This document shows, piece by piece, positions 17,338-25,838 of a stretch of DNA of 64,000 nucleotides. The number at the start of each line of letters is the position of its first letter. Position 1 is the first letter of the stretch. Below the pieces are notes generated by a model that worked only from the letters and a program-made list of their open reading frames with translations, did not search any database and had not been told where the DNA came from. The stretch spans positions 5,504-69,503 of the forward strand of contig NZ_LPNO01000055.1 in the NCBI RefSeq assembly GCF_001952855.1. Direction: 5' to 3'. This DNA is from Pseudomonas sp. ATCC PTA-122608. GTDB lineage: Bacteria > Pseudomonadota > Gammaproteobacteria > Pseudomonadales > Pseudomonadaceae. The position numbers and the translations under genes are program-made.

Positions 17338-18125
17338 GCGCTGATAAACCGGAAACCGACCAGCACATGCCACTGGTCTCGCACCTCACCGAGTTGCGTA
17401 CCCGCCTGCTGCGCTGTGTGGCGGCGATCTTCATCATCTTTGCCGGGCTGTTTGCCTTCACCCAGCAGATCTACACCTTCGTCTCCACGCCGCTGCGCGA
17501 CTACTTGCCGGCTGGCGCGACGATGATCGCCACCGACGTGTCGTCACCGTTCCTCACGCCGCTGAAGCTGACGATGATGGTTTCGCTGTTCCTGGCGATC
17601 CCGGTGATCCTGCATCAGATCTGGGGTTTTATCGCGCCGGGCCTGTACAAGCATGAAAAACGCATCGCCGTGCCGCTGCTGGTGTCGAGCATCCTGCTGT
17701 TCTACACCGGGATGGCCTTCGCCTACTTCCTGGTGTTCCCGCTGATCTTCAAGTTCTTCGCCGCTGCTACGCCGGCCGGTGTGGAAATGATGACCGACAT
17801 CACCAGCTACCTCGACTTCGTGATGACGCTGTTCTTCGCCTTTGGCGTGGCCTTCGAAATCCCGGTAGCCGTGGTGCTGCTGGTGTGGATCGGCGTGGTC
17901 GACGTCAAATACCTGAAGAAGATCCGCCCGTACGTGATCATCGGCTGCTTCGTGGTCGGCATGATCCTGACCCCGCCGGACATCTTCTCCCAGACCCTGC
18001 TGGCCGTACCGATGTGGATGCTGTTCGAGATTGGCATCCTGTTTGGCAGCCTGGTGAGCAAGCGTGGCGATCACCCGGATGACCAACCCGCCGACGACGA
18101 CCAGCCGCCAGCGACCCAGCCGTGA
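17334..18125 (+). CDS. tatC: Sec-independent translocase subunit TatC
   Basis: 263 aa polytopic protein with six predicted membrane helices. The cytoplasmic N-terminus carries HLTELRTRLLR, and the first-loop and FAYFLVFPLIFKFF regions are typical of signal-peptide-binding TatC. The C-terminal tail is acidic and hydrophilic (DDQPADDDQPPATQP). It overlaps tatB and rsmE by 4 nt on either side, so translation is coupled through the whole run. Confidence 0.97.
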   Translation: MSADKPETDQHMPLVSHLTELRTRLLRCVAAIFIIFAGLFAFTQQIYTFVSTPLRDYLPAGATMIATDVSSPFLTPLKLTMMVSLFLAIPVILHQIWGFIAPGLYKHEKRIAVPLLVSSILLFYTGMAFAYFLVFPLIFKFFAAATPAGVEMMTDITSYLDFVMTLFFAFGVAFEIPVAVVLLVWIGVVDVKYLKKIRPYVIIGCFVVGMILTPPDIFSQTLLAVPMWMLFEIGILFGSLVSKRGDHPDDQPADDDQPPATQP

Positions 18126-18829
18126 ACCTGTTGCTGCTTGAGGAGGCCGACTTTATCGCGGCCGACCGGGTGGTGCTGCGTGATCGGCGCCTGGTGCATA
18201 TGCAGGAAGTCCACCGTGCCGCCGTAGGCGATAGCCTGCGGGTCGGGCGCATTGGCGGGTTGATGGGCAATGCGCAATTGCTGCGCCTGGAAACCCAGGA
18301 AGCCGAGCTGGAAGTCACCTTCGACCAGCCGCCGCCGGCCAAACTGCCCCTGACCCTGCTGCTGGCCCTGCCCCGTCCGAAAATGCTCCGCCGAGTGCTG
18401 CAAACCGTTGCGTCCATGGGCGTGCCGCGAGTGGTGCTGGTGAACAGCTATCGTGTGGAAAAGAGCTTCTGGCAAACGCCATTCCTCGAGCCGGAAGCCA
18501 TTCGCGAGCAACTGATCCTCGGGTTGGAACAGTCCCGAGACACGGTGCTGCCCGAGATTGTTATCGAAAAGCGCTTCAAGCCATTCGTCGAAGACCGCCT
18601 GCCCGCCCTGGCGCACGGCACCCTCGGCCTGATTGGCCACCCGGGCGACTATCCGCCCTGCCCTCGTGGCCTGGATGAACCGGTCACCCTGGCCATCGGT
18701 CCGGAAGGCGGCTGGATTCCCTACGAGGTGGATCTGCTGGCCAAGGCCGGGTTACAACCGGTGCAACTGGGGGCCCGGATCCTGAGGGTCGAAACCGCCG
18801 TCACCGCCTTGCTCGCCCGCCTTTTCTAA
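18122..18829 (+). CDS. rsmE: 16S rRNA (uracil(1498)-N3)-methyltransferase
   Basis: 235 aa SPOUT methyltransferase that methylates U1498 of 16S rRNA. The N-terminal PUA-like domain (HMQEVHRAAVGDSLRVG) and the C-terminal knot with the SAM loop LAIGPEGGWIPYEVDLL and LGARILRVETAVTALL are clear. It starts with GTG within the overlapping GTGA of the tatC stop. Confidence 0.95.
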   Translation: MNLLLLEEADFIAADRVVLRDRRLVHMQEVHRAAVGDSLRVGRIGGLMGNAQLLRLETQEAELEVTFDQPPPAKLPLTLLLALPRPKMLRRVLQTVASMGVPRVVLVNSYRVEKSFWQTPFLEPEAIREQLILGLEQSRDTVLPEIVIEKRFKPFVEDRLPALAHGTLGLIGHPGDYPPCPRGLDEPVTLAIGPEGGWIPYEVDLLAKAGLQPVQLGARILRVETAVTALLARLF

Positions 18830-18843
18830 CACCGCTCTCTCCC

Positions 18844-18942
18844 GTAGGAGCGAGCTTGCTCGCGAAAAACTCAAGGACACCGCGTTCATTCAGAATGCCC
18901 GCGTTACCGTTGACGACCTTCGCGAGCAAGCTCGCTCCTACA
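18844..18942. repeat. REPIN, head-to-head, GTAGGAG type
   Basis: Arms gtaggagcgagcttgctcgc and reverse complement, spacer about 55 bp. It lies downstream of rsmE, and its right end overlaps the -35 region of a candidate flagellar promoter for the next gene. Confidence 0.92.
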
Positions 18943-18965
18943 GAATCCTGCTGACCTGCCGATAC
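18939..18965 (+). promoter_or_regulatory. Candidate sigma-28 (FliA) promoter of the first chemoreceptor gene
   Basis: TACAGAAT, 11 nt, GCCGATAC. The -10 matches the FliA consensus GCCGATAA at 7 of 8 positions, the -35 matches TAAAGTTT at 5 of 8, and the spacer length is canonical. It is about 40 nt upstream of the start codon. Chemoreceptor genes are commonly FliA-dependent. Confidence 0.5.
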
Positions 18966-19007
18966 GCTCTGAATAAGTCCAAGCCTTGTTCCAGGGGAGT
19001 TCGCAGC

Positions 19008-20924
19008 ATGTATCGTTGGTTAGCCGAGAAACTGGGGAATGTCAGCGTCAACCGCAAGCTGAGCATAGGCTTCGGCCTGGTATTGGTCCTGACCCTATTG
19101 ATCACCTTCACCGGCTGGACCGGCCTCAGCGGCGTGATCAGCCGTGGCGACAAGCTGGGCTATATTTCCAGCCTCAACGGGCTGTCCAAAGACCTGCGCC
19201 TGGCGCGCCTGGACTTCGAAATGCGTCGCGGCGAACAAGGTACCGGTGCGGTCAACGACTTGATCACACAGCTGGACAGCGGCCTGAAAACTGCCGCAGA
19301 ACTGATCGAGCAACCCGCCGACAAGCTCGTCGTGGAACAACAACAGGACGCCTTGGGCCAATATAAAAAAGCCTTCGGCGCCATGGTGCAGGCCGGCCTC
19401 AAGCGCGAAGGTGCCCGCAGCAAACTGGGGGATACCGCCGACAACGCCGTGGCAAAAACCAACGAAGTGGAAAAATCCCTGCTGCAAGGCGACAGCGTCA
19501 CGTTGTTCAACAACGTGGTCGACCTGAGCAAACTGATCCAGCAAGCGCGCTTCCAAGTGCGCGGCTACACCTACAGCGGCAAGGTCGAAGCCGAACAGCC
19601 GGCCCTGGATGCCATCGATAACGCCCTGAAAAAAATCACCGACCTCAGCGACCAATTGCCCGAGCAATATCGGGCCAACCTGCAAGAAGCCAGCGTCTCG
19701 CTGCAGGCCTACCGCGCCGCCGTCAGCCAGTACCGCGATTCCCAGGTGGCCACCGCTGCCGCGACGAAAATCATGGCCGAGCAAGGCGACCTCCTGCTCG
19801 ACCACAGCGACAAACTCACCACTTCGCAAACCGTGGTGCGCGATACCGACACGGCCCGCGCCAAGAACCTGTTGCTGCTGGCCACGGCCCTGGCGCTGGC
19901 CTTCGGCATACTCGCCGCCTGGGCCATCACCCGCCAGATCGTTATCCCGCTGAGCCAAACCCTTAAAGTAGCCGAGCGGGTAGCGGCTGGTGACCTCAGC
20001 CACAACCTGATCTCCGAACGCCGCGATGAGCTGGGCCAACTGCAACGCTCCATGCAGAGCATGACCGTAGGCCTGCGGGAACTGATCGGTGGCATCAGCG
20101 ACGGCGTCACCCAGATTGCCAGCGCCGCCGAGCAACTGTCGGCCGTCACCGAGCAGACCAGCGCCGGGGTCAACAGCCAAAAGGTCGAGACCGACCAGGT
20201 GGCCACCGCCATGAACGAAATGGCCGCTACCGTGCAGGAAGTCGCACGTAATGCCGAGGAAGCGTCCGAAGCGGCTGTAGCCGCCGATCAGCAGGCCCGC
20301 GAAGGCGACAAGGTGGTCGGTGAGGCCATTGCCCAGATCGAGCGTCTCGCCAGTGAGGTGGGCAACTCCACCGAGGCCATGGGCCATCTCAAGCGCGAGA
20401 GCGACAAGATAGGCAGCGTGCTGGACGTGATCAAGTCCGTGGCTCAGCAAACCAACCTGCTGGCCCTCAACGCGGCCATCGAGGCAGCGCGCGCCGGTGA
20501 AGCCGGGCGCGGGTTTGCGGTGGTCGCCGATGAAGTGCGCAGCCTTGCTCAACGCACCCAGAAATCCACCGAGGAAATCGAAGAGTTGATCGTCGGCCTG
20601 CAAAGCGGCACCCAGCAGGTGGCGACCATCATGGACAACAGTCGCAGCCTCACCGACAGCAGCGTCGAGCTGACTCGCCGGGCCGGCAACGCCCTGGAAA
20701 ACATCACCCGCACCGTCTCGACCATCCAGGCGATGAACCAACAGATCGCCACCGCCGCCGAGCAACAGAGCGCCGTGGCCGAAGAGATCAACCGCAGCGT
20801 GCTCAACGTGCGGGATGTTTCCGAACAGACCTCGGCGGCCAGCGAAGAAACCGCTGCTTCCAGTGCCGAACTGGCGCGGCTGGGGATTTACCTGCAAACC
20901 CTCGTGGGTCGCTTCAAGGTCTAG
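19008..20924 (+). CDS. Methyl-accepting chemotaxis protein (transmembrane chemoreceptor)
   Basis: 638 aa receptor. TM1 is at about residues 13-34. A periplasmic, largely helical ligand domain of about 250 residues follows, then TM2 at about 287-307, HAMP, and a long cytoplasmic signalling hairpin with the invariant tip QQTNLLALNAAIEAARAGE. The size and helical character of the sensor suggest the helical bimodular (HBM) class rather than the shorter four-helix class; this is inference. It ends GRFKV with no CheR-binding pentapeptide. The ligand is unknown. It is followed by a close paralogue. Confidence 0.93.
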   Translation: MYRWLAEKLGNVSVNRKLSIGFGLVLVLTLLITFTGWTGLSGVISRGDKLGYISSLNGLSKDLRLARLDFEMRRGEQGTGAVNDLITQLDSGLKTAAELIEQPADKLVVEQQQDALGQYKKAFGAMVQAGLKREGARSKLGDTADNAVAKTNEVEKSLLQGDSVTLFNNVVDLSKLIQQARFQVRGYTYSGKVEAEQPALDAIDNALKKITDLSDQLPEQYRANLQEASVSLQAYRAAVSQYRDSQVATAAATKIMAEQGDLLLDHSDKLTTSQTVVRDTDTARAKNLLLLATALALAFGILAAWAITRQIVIPLSQTLKVAERVAAGDLSHNLISERRDELGQLQRSMQSMTVGLRELIGGISDGVTQIASAAEQLSAVTEQTSAGVNSQKVETDQVATAMNEMAATVQEVARNAEEASEAAVAADQQAREGDKVVGEAIAQIERLASEVGNSTEAMGHLKRESDKIGSVLDVIKSVAQQTNLLALNAAIEAARAGEAGRGFAVVADEVRSLAQRTQKSTEEIEELIVGLQSGTQQVATIMDNSRSLTDSSVELTRRAGNALENITRTVSTIQAMNQQIATAAEQQSAVAEEINRSVLNVRDVSEQTSAASEETAASSAELARLGIYLQTLVGRFKV

Positions 20925-20933
20925 CCATCTCGC

Positions 20934-20951
20934 GGCGGCCATCAGGCCGCC
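20934..20951 (+). terminator. GC hairpin after the first chemoreceptor gene
   Basis: Perfect 7-bp stem ggcggcc/ggccgcc with a 4-nt loop, 10 nt after the stop. There is no T-tract, so termination may be weak or the hairpin may only protect the 3' end. Confidence 0.4.
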
Positions 20952-21023
20952 ATCCTGACAACTTGTGAAATTTCCTACGCGTTTTTCAGGTCGTGGATCA
21001 CACACCTGGCGCCGAATAAAAGT

Positions 21024-21070
21024 AGCGTTTCAACTCCCCTGACCGTTGTCGGCCGGACGCTTGAAACGCT
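21024..21070 (+). other. Inverted repeat in the leader of the second chemoreceptor gene
   Basis: agcgtttcaa (21024-21033) and ttgaaacgct (21061-21070) are perfectly complementary 10-mers with 27 nt between. The right arm ends 25 nt before the ATG. It could be an operator or a leader hairpin; no known motif was recognised. Confidence 0.5.
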
Positions 21071-21095
21071 CCTTTTGATTCGTTGGAGGTTCACC

Positions 21096-23003
21096 ATGTT
21101 TCGTCCACTGACCCGCCTGCTTGGAAACATCAGCATCAGCCTCAAACTTGCCCTGGGCTTTGGCCTGGTGCTCAGTCTCAGCCTGATCATCGCGTCTACC
21201 GGCTGGCAAGCCTTGAGCGCATCGCTCGATCGCTCACAAAAACTCACGATCCTTTCGCAATTGGCGGTCGTCGGCGAAGAGTTGCGCGCTGATCGCATTA
21301 TCTATCGCACCCTTAACGACCCCTCCAACCTGTCCAAGATAGGCCTGCACATGGACAGGATCGACCAGTTTCTGGTTGAGCTTTCCCCACGTTTTTCCGA
21401 CCCGGTCAACCAACAACAATTGCAGGAAAGCCGACGTTTTGTCACCCGCTTCAAAACCGCCTTCAGCAGCCTGGACGGGCTGATCAAACAACGCGAGAAC
21501 GCCCGCGAACAGCTCAAGCGCAGCTCAATACAGAGCAGTGACAGCCTTTCTGAACTGTCCAGCAACCTGCCCAATCAAGACGATGAAAAGGCCCTCGACG
21601 CCGTAGAACAATTGCGCCAGGCCATGGAACAAGCCGAAGACCGCGCCCAAAGCCCCGCTTGGGCTGCGGCGTCATTGGACGCGTATGCGAACGGCATAAA
21701 TGACGCGCTACTGGCTCTGGATGGCGCCCAAGCGGTTGTGGGCGCATTGCCGGTTGATGCAAGCGCCCTGAAAAACGCCCTGCTCGACTTTCGGATTCAC
21801 CTGACACGCCTCAAGGACGCCCAACTCAACACCGAGGCCATCCAGAATCAGCTTGAGCAATGGCTGGATCAGTTGCTCAAGGAAAGCGACCTGTTGAGCC
21901 AGGACCAGACCGCCAAGCGTGACAAGGACGCAAGCCTGGCTCGCACCCTGCTGCTGAATGTCACTGGTGCGGCGCTGTTATTGGGGGCTCTGGCTGCCTG
22001 GTTGATCGCCGCGCAAATCGTCGCACCCTTACGCCAAGCCCTGTCGACCGCAAACCGCATTGCGGCGGGCGATTTGAGCCAGGATATCCAGACCTCGCGC
22101 CGGGATGAACTGGGGCAACTGCAGCGCAGCATCGGGCAGATGACCGTCAATCTGCGAGGCTTGATCGGTGGCATCGGCGACAGCGCCCGGCAGATCGCCA
22201 GCGCCGCCGAGCAACTGTCTGCCGTCACCGAACACACCCGTGCCGGGGTCGACGGCCAGAAACAGGAAACCGAACAAGTCGCCACCGCGATGAATCAAAT
22301 GCTCGCCACCTCCCAGGAGGTCGCGCGCCATGCCGAGCAAGCCTCGCTTGCCGCCACCGAGGCCGACCAGCAGGCAAGCGCGGGGGATCAGGTGGTGGCC
22401 GAGGCCATTGCGCACATTGAGCACCTGGCCCGTGAGATGGCCCGGTCAAGCCAGGCCATGCAAGGATTGCAACAGGAAAGCCGGAAGATCGGCAGCGTGC
22501 TGGAGGTGATCAAATCGGTCTCTGAACAGACCAATTTACTGGCCCTCAACGCCGCGATCGAAGCGGCCCGCGCCGGCGAGGCTGGCAGAGGCTTTGCGGT
22601 GGTCGCCGACGAAGTGCGCAGCCTGGCGCAACGCACACAGCAATCGGCCGAGGAAATCGAGGAACTGATCAGTGGCCTGCACCGAGGCACACAGCAGGTC
22701 GCGGACATCATGGACAACAGTCGCAGCCTCACCGACAACAGCGTGCAACTGACCCGCCGGGCGGGTGATGCGCTGGCTGGCATCACCCGTACCGTGTCCG
22801 TGATTCAGGAGATGAACCCGCAGATTGCCGCTGCCGCAGAGGAGCAAACGGCCGTCGCGGAAGAGATCAATCGCAGCGTGCTGAAGGTCAAGGACGTATC
22901 GGAACAGACCTCGGCCGCGAGTCAGGAGACTGCGGCGGCCAGTGTCGAACTGGCGCGCCTGGGCACGGATTTGCAGGTGTGGGTGGGCAAGTTCAAGGTC
23001 TAG
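21096..23003 (+). CDS. Methyl-accepting chemotaxis protein (tandem paralogue)
   Basis: 635 aa chemoreceptor with the same layout as its upstream neighbour: TM1 at about 15-33, helical periplasmic sensor of about 250 residues, TM2, HAMP, and signalling hairpin with the same tip sequence. The cytoplasmic parts of the pair are nearly superimposable, while the periplasmic parts are clearly diverged. This points to duplication followed by ligand specialisation. The ATG at 21096 follows TTGGAGGT; an in-frame codon at 21075 has no such site. It ends GKFKV, without a pentapeptide tether. Confidence 0.93.
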   Translation: MFRPLTRLLGNISISLKLALGFGLVLSLSLIIASTGWQALSASLDRSQKLTILSQLAVVGEELRADRIIYRTLNDPSNLSKIGLHMDRIDQFLVELSPRFSDPVNQQQLQESRRFVTRFKTAFSSLDGLIKQRENAREQLKRSSIQSSDSLSELSSNLPNQDDEKALDAVEQLRQAMEQAEDRAQSPAWAAASLDAYANGINDALLALDGAQAVVGALPVDASALKNALLDFRIHLTRLKDAQLNTEAIQNQLEQWLDQLLKESDLLSQDQTAKRDKDASLARTLLLNVTGAALLLGALAAWLIAAQIVAPLRQALSTANRIAAGDLSQDIQTSRRDELGQLQRSIGQMTVNLRGLIGGIGDSARQIASAAEQLSAVTEHTRAGVDGQKQETEQVATAMNQMLATSQEVARHAEQASLAATEADQQASAGDQVVAEAIAHIEHLAREMARSSQAMQGLQQESRKIGSVLEVIKSVSEQTNLLALNAAIEAARAGEAGRGFAVVADEVRSLAQRTQQSAEEIEELISGLHRGTQQVADIMDNSRSLTDNSVQLTRRAGDALAGITRTVSVIQEMNPQIAAAAEEQTAVAEEINRSVLKVKDVSEQTSAASQETAAASVELARLGTDLQVWVGKFKV

Positions 23004-23006
23004 CCG

Positions 23007-23741
23007 TTACAACACCTGGCGCAGGAACGCTTGGGCCCGGGGGTCTCTCGGCGCGTCGAAGAACTGCGCCGGGGCGGCGTCCTCCAGCAGCTTGCCGTGA
23101 TCGAAAAACAGCACGCGATCGGCCACTTCCCGGGCGAAACCCATTTCATGGGTAACGCAGACCATGGTCATGCCTTCCAGGGCCAGGGTCTTCATCACGT
23201 CCAGCACTTCGCCGACCATTTCCGGGTCCAGGGCCGAGGTGGGCTCGTCAAACAGCATCACCTTGGGCTCCATCGCCAGCGCGCGGGCAATTGCCACACG
23301 CTGCTGCTGGCCACCGGAAAGCCGCGACGGGAACTCGTTGGCTTTCTGGGCGATGCCGACTTTTTCCAGAAGGGCCAGGGCCTTGGCTTCGCGCTCTTTC
23401 TTGCCCCGTTTGCGCACGACTTTTTGCGCCAGGCAGAGGTTTTCCAGCACGGTCATGTGGGGGAACAGGTTGAAGTGCTGGAACACCATGCCGACTTCGC
23501 GACGGTAGGCGTTCACGTCGGTTTTCGGGTCTGCCAGTTGCAGGCCGTCAATGCTCACCGAGCCGGAATCGAACTCTTCCAGGCCGTTAAGGCAACGCAG
23601 GAACGTCGACTTACCGGAACCGGACGGGCCGATCACCACCAGTACTTCACCCTTGGCCACTTGGGTGGTCACGTTGTCCACCGCGCGCACGACGTGGCCA
23701 CGGGTGTCGAAGACTTTTACCAGATCGCGGACTTCAATCAC
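23007..23741 (-). CDS. Polar amino acid ABC transporter, ATP-binding protein
   Basis: 244 aa ATPase of the polar amino acid uptake family. Walker A is GPSGSGKST, the Q-loop VFQHFNLFPHMT, signature LSGGQQQR, Walker B VMLFDEPTSALDPE, and the H-loop VTHEMGFA. The GTG at 23741 (MIEVRDLVKVF) is preferred: GGAGG lies 10 nt upstream and the GTG overlaps the permease stop (GTGATTGA). An in-frame TTG at 23762 is an alternative that adds 7 residues. It is the distal gene of the binding protein-permease-ATPase set. Confidence 0.93.
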   Translation of the reverse strand: MIEVRDLVKVFDTRGHVVRAVDNVTTQVAKGEVLVVIGPSGSGKSTFLRCLNGLEEFDSGSVSIDGLQLADPKTDVNAYRREVGMVFQHFNLFPHMTVLENLCLAQKVVRKRGKKEREAKALALLEKVGIAQKANEFPSRLSGGQQQRVAIARALAMEPKVMLFDEPTSALDPEMVGEVLDVMKTLALEGMTMVCVTHEMGFAREVADRVLFFDHGKLLEDAAPAQFFDAPRDPRAQAFLRQVL

Positions 23742-24693
23742 TTTGCGCGAGCCTCCGCTCAAGCCGGCTGGCGATTTTCGACAGCGGCAGGTTGATCAGC
23801 AGGTAGAGGCCTGCGACGCAGAACAGGATTTCAAACGGTGAGAACGAGGTGGTGATGACCTCGCGGCCGCTTTTCAGCAGTTCGGTAATCGCGATCACCG
23901 ACACCAGGGAGGTGTCCTTCACCAGGCTGATAAATTGCCCGGCCAGAGGCGGCAGCACACGCTTGAAGGCTTGCGGCAACACCACATGACGCATCGACTG
24001 CCCAGCACTGAGCCCCAGGGAACGTGCCGCTTCATTTTGGCCACGGGCAATCGACTGCACGCCGGCGCGGATGATTTCCGCCACATAGGCGCCGGTAAAC
24101 AGCGACAGCGCAGCGATCCCGGCGAACTCCCGGGACAGGTTGAGCACCGTGCCGATAAAGAAATAGAAAATGAAGATCTGCACCAATAGCGGCGTACCGC
24201 GCACCAGTTCGACGTAAATCGTCGACAAGTCGCGCAACGTCGGGTTATTCGACAAGCGACACAAACCGGTCGCCAGGCCGATCAACAGTCCCAGCACCCC
24301 GGACACCACCGACAGCCACAACGTAGTCCACAGGCCCCACAGCAACGGGCCCGCAGCCCAATGCCGGGTAACGCCGACCACATCGCCCTCGGCCACGTCA
24401 TCGCCCTTGGCCACTTGCAGGCTGTTCTCGGCCACGGTCAGGTGCTGTTCGTTGCCCTCGTCATTACGCAGGGTGACTTCAGCCACATCGGCCTTGCGCA
24501 CCAACTCGCTGACGGTGGAAATGTCCGCCGCCCGCTGGGATTCTTCGGCCTGGTAGACGAAGTACTGCGGCACACGGTTCCAGCGCCATTCGTAGGACAT
24601 CAGCGAGGTGGCGTAATACAACGCGCCGGCCAGGCCGACCAGCACCAGCACCGTCAGCAGGTGCCAGGGCCATTGGGCTTTTTTCTGTTTCAT
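23734..24693 (-). CDS. Polar amino acid ABC transporter, permease with periplasmic insert
   Basis: 319 aa inner-membrane permease. TM1 (about residues 10-31) is separated from the rest by about 80 hydrophilic residues (33-115), predicted to be periplasmic. The standard HisM-type core follows, with the EAA-loop region SIARGQNEAARSLGLSAGQSMRHVVLPQA that contacts the ATPase. Only one permease gene is present, so it probably acts as a homodimer. The ATG at 24693 is used because upstream in-frame sequence lies in a REPIN. Confidence 0.9.
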   Translation of the reverse strand: MKQKKAQWPWHLLTVLVLVGLAGALYYATSLMSYEWRWNRVPQYFVYQAEESQRAADISTVSELVRKADVAEVTLRNDEGNEQHLTVAENSLQVAKGDDVAEGDVVGVTRHWAAGPLLWGLWTTLWLSVVSGVLGLLIGLATGLCRLSNNPTLRDLSTIYVELVRGTPLLVQIFIFYFFIGTVLNLSREFAGIAALSLFTGAYVAEIIRAGVQSIARGQNEAARSLGLSAGQSMRHVVLPQAFKRVLPPLAGQFISLVKDTSLVSVIAITELLKSGREVITTSFSPFEILFCVAGLYLLINLPLSKIASRLERRLAQSD

Positions 24694-24730
24694 TTCAGGT
24701 TCCGGGATGTGTATCGCCTGGCAGGCCCTA

Positions 24731-24796
24731 TTCGCGAGCAAGCCCGCTCCCACATTTCGACCGCGATCTAATGTGGGAGCGGGCTTGCTCGCGAAG
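24731..24796. repeat. REPIN, tail-to-tail (short spacer)
   Basis: ttcgcgagcaagcccgctcc...cacat, 15-nt spacer, then atgtgggagcgggcttgctc...gcgaa. It sits between the binding-protein gene and the permease gene of the same transporter and may allow more binding protein than membrane components. Confidence 0.92.
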
Positions 24797-24821
24797 GGCT
24801 CGACTCGGTATTAAGCCAACC

Positions 24822-25619
24822 TTATTCCATGTCCTTGAGCCACTCGGAGCTCTTGAACCACTTGTCATGGATGCGATCGTAGGTGCCGTCGTTACGGATC
24901 TGGTGCAGGAAGTTGTTGATGAAGTTGATGCTGTCGTAGTCGCCCTTCTTCAGGCCGAACGCCAGGGGCTCAAAGGTGAACGGCTGGTCGAGGAACACCA
25001 GCTTGCCGGCGCCGACCTTGTTCACGGCCACCACGTTGTACGGCGCGTCATAGACGAAGGCGTCAGCCTTGCCGTTGACCACGTCGAGCACGGCTTCCTG
25101 CTCGTTGTCGTAGCCGTGGTACTTGGCCTTGGAGATCAGCTTCTTGGCAACCATTTCGCCGGTGGTACCGAGCTTGGAGGTCAGGCGGTATTTCTCGTCG
25201 TTCAGGTCTTTGTAGGACTTGATGGTGCCTTCCAGCTCCTTGCGGATCAGCAGGGTCTGGCCGACCACGATGAACGGTTCGCTGAAGTTCAGGCGCAGGT
25301 TGCGCTCCTGGGTCAGGGTCATGCCGCTGCCGATCATGTCGAACTTGTTGGTCAGCAGGGCCGGGATGATGCCGTCATAGCCGGTGGAGATCGGCTCAAA
25401 CTTCACGCCCATGGACTTGGCCATGGCCTTGAGGATGTCGACTTCAAAGCCGATGATTTCACCGCGCTTGTTGGTCATCTGGAACGGCATGTAGGTCGGG
25501 TCCATGCCGACTTTCAGCGTGCCGCGCTTGACCGCATCATCGATGGCGCCGGCGTGGGCCGCGTTGACCGCCACCAGTGCGGTGACGCCTAGCAGCAGCA
25601 TCGAAAGATACTTTTTCAT
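24822..25619 (-). CDS. Amino acid ABC transporter, periplasmic binding protein (copy 1)
   Basis: 265 aa, SBP family 3. The signal peptide MKKYLSMLLLGVTALVAVNAAHA is followed by mature GAIDDAVKRGTLKVGMDPTYMPF. The family segments EIIGFEVDILKAMAK, DMIGSGMTLTQERN and LGTTGEMVAKK are present. The substrate cannot be read from the sequence. Start: a tandem ATGATG; the second (25619) is 7 nt from GGGGA and preferred, with 25622 possible. It is about 65% similar by eye to the next gene upstream, clearly a tandem duplicate. Confidence 0.92.
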   Translation of the reverse strand: MKKYLSMLLLGVTALVAVNAAHAGAIDDAVKRGTLKVGMDPTYMPFQMTNKRGEIIGFEVDILKAMAKSMGVKFEPISTGYDGIIPALLTNKFDMIGSGMTLTQERNLRLNFSEPFIVVGQTLLIRKELEGTIKSYKDLNDEKYRLTSKLGTTGEMVAKKLISKAKYHGYDNEQEAVLDVVNGKADAFVYDAPYNVVAVNKVGAGKLVFLDQPFTFEPLAFGLKKGDYDSINFINNFLHQIRNDGTYDRIHDKWFKSSEWLKDME

Positions 25620-25675
25620 CATCAAGTCCCCTGAACTCATTTTATTGTGAGATCGGCGCGCAAAAGGGCTGCACC

Positions 25676-25702
25676 ATTTCGGGGTGCGATCCTAACTCAC
25701 TC
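25676..25702 (-). promoter_or_regulatory. Conserved upstream element, binding-protein copy 1
   Basis: On the plus strand, atttcggggtgcgatcctaactcactc. Nearly the same sequence occurs upstream of copy 2 at 26719. Reading on the minus strand, gagtgagttaggat resembles a -10-containing segment. A gcacc/ggtgc dyad with 7-nt spacing overlaps its left end (25672). Confidence 0.5.
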
Positions 25703-25838
25703 ACCGCCCGGTACAAAGGTTTCGCCGGGATTTGTTGCCAAGGTATGACAGAAAAGCCCCACAACCGTGCAGAGAACGCCGCAGCTAGACACTTCAACCC
25801 ACAGGTCGGCCAATTGCTTGATGTGTAAGTAGTTATGA

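Noticed and set aside
25672..25688. NtrC site (gcacc...ggtgc) upstream of binding-protein copy 1
   Set aside because: The half-sites are 7 nt apart instead of 5, and the dyad is not kept upstream of copy 2. It was left as part of the conserved element only.
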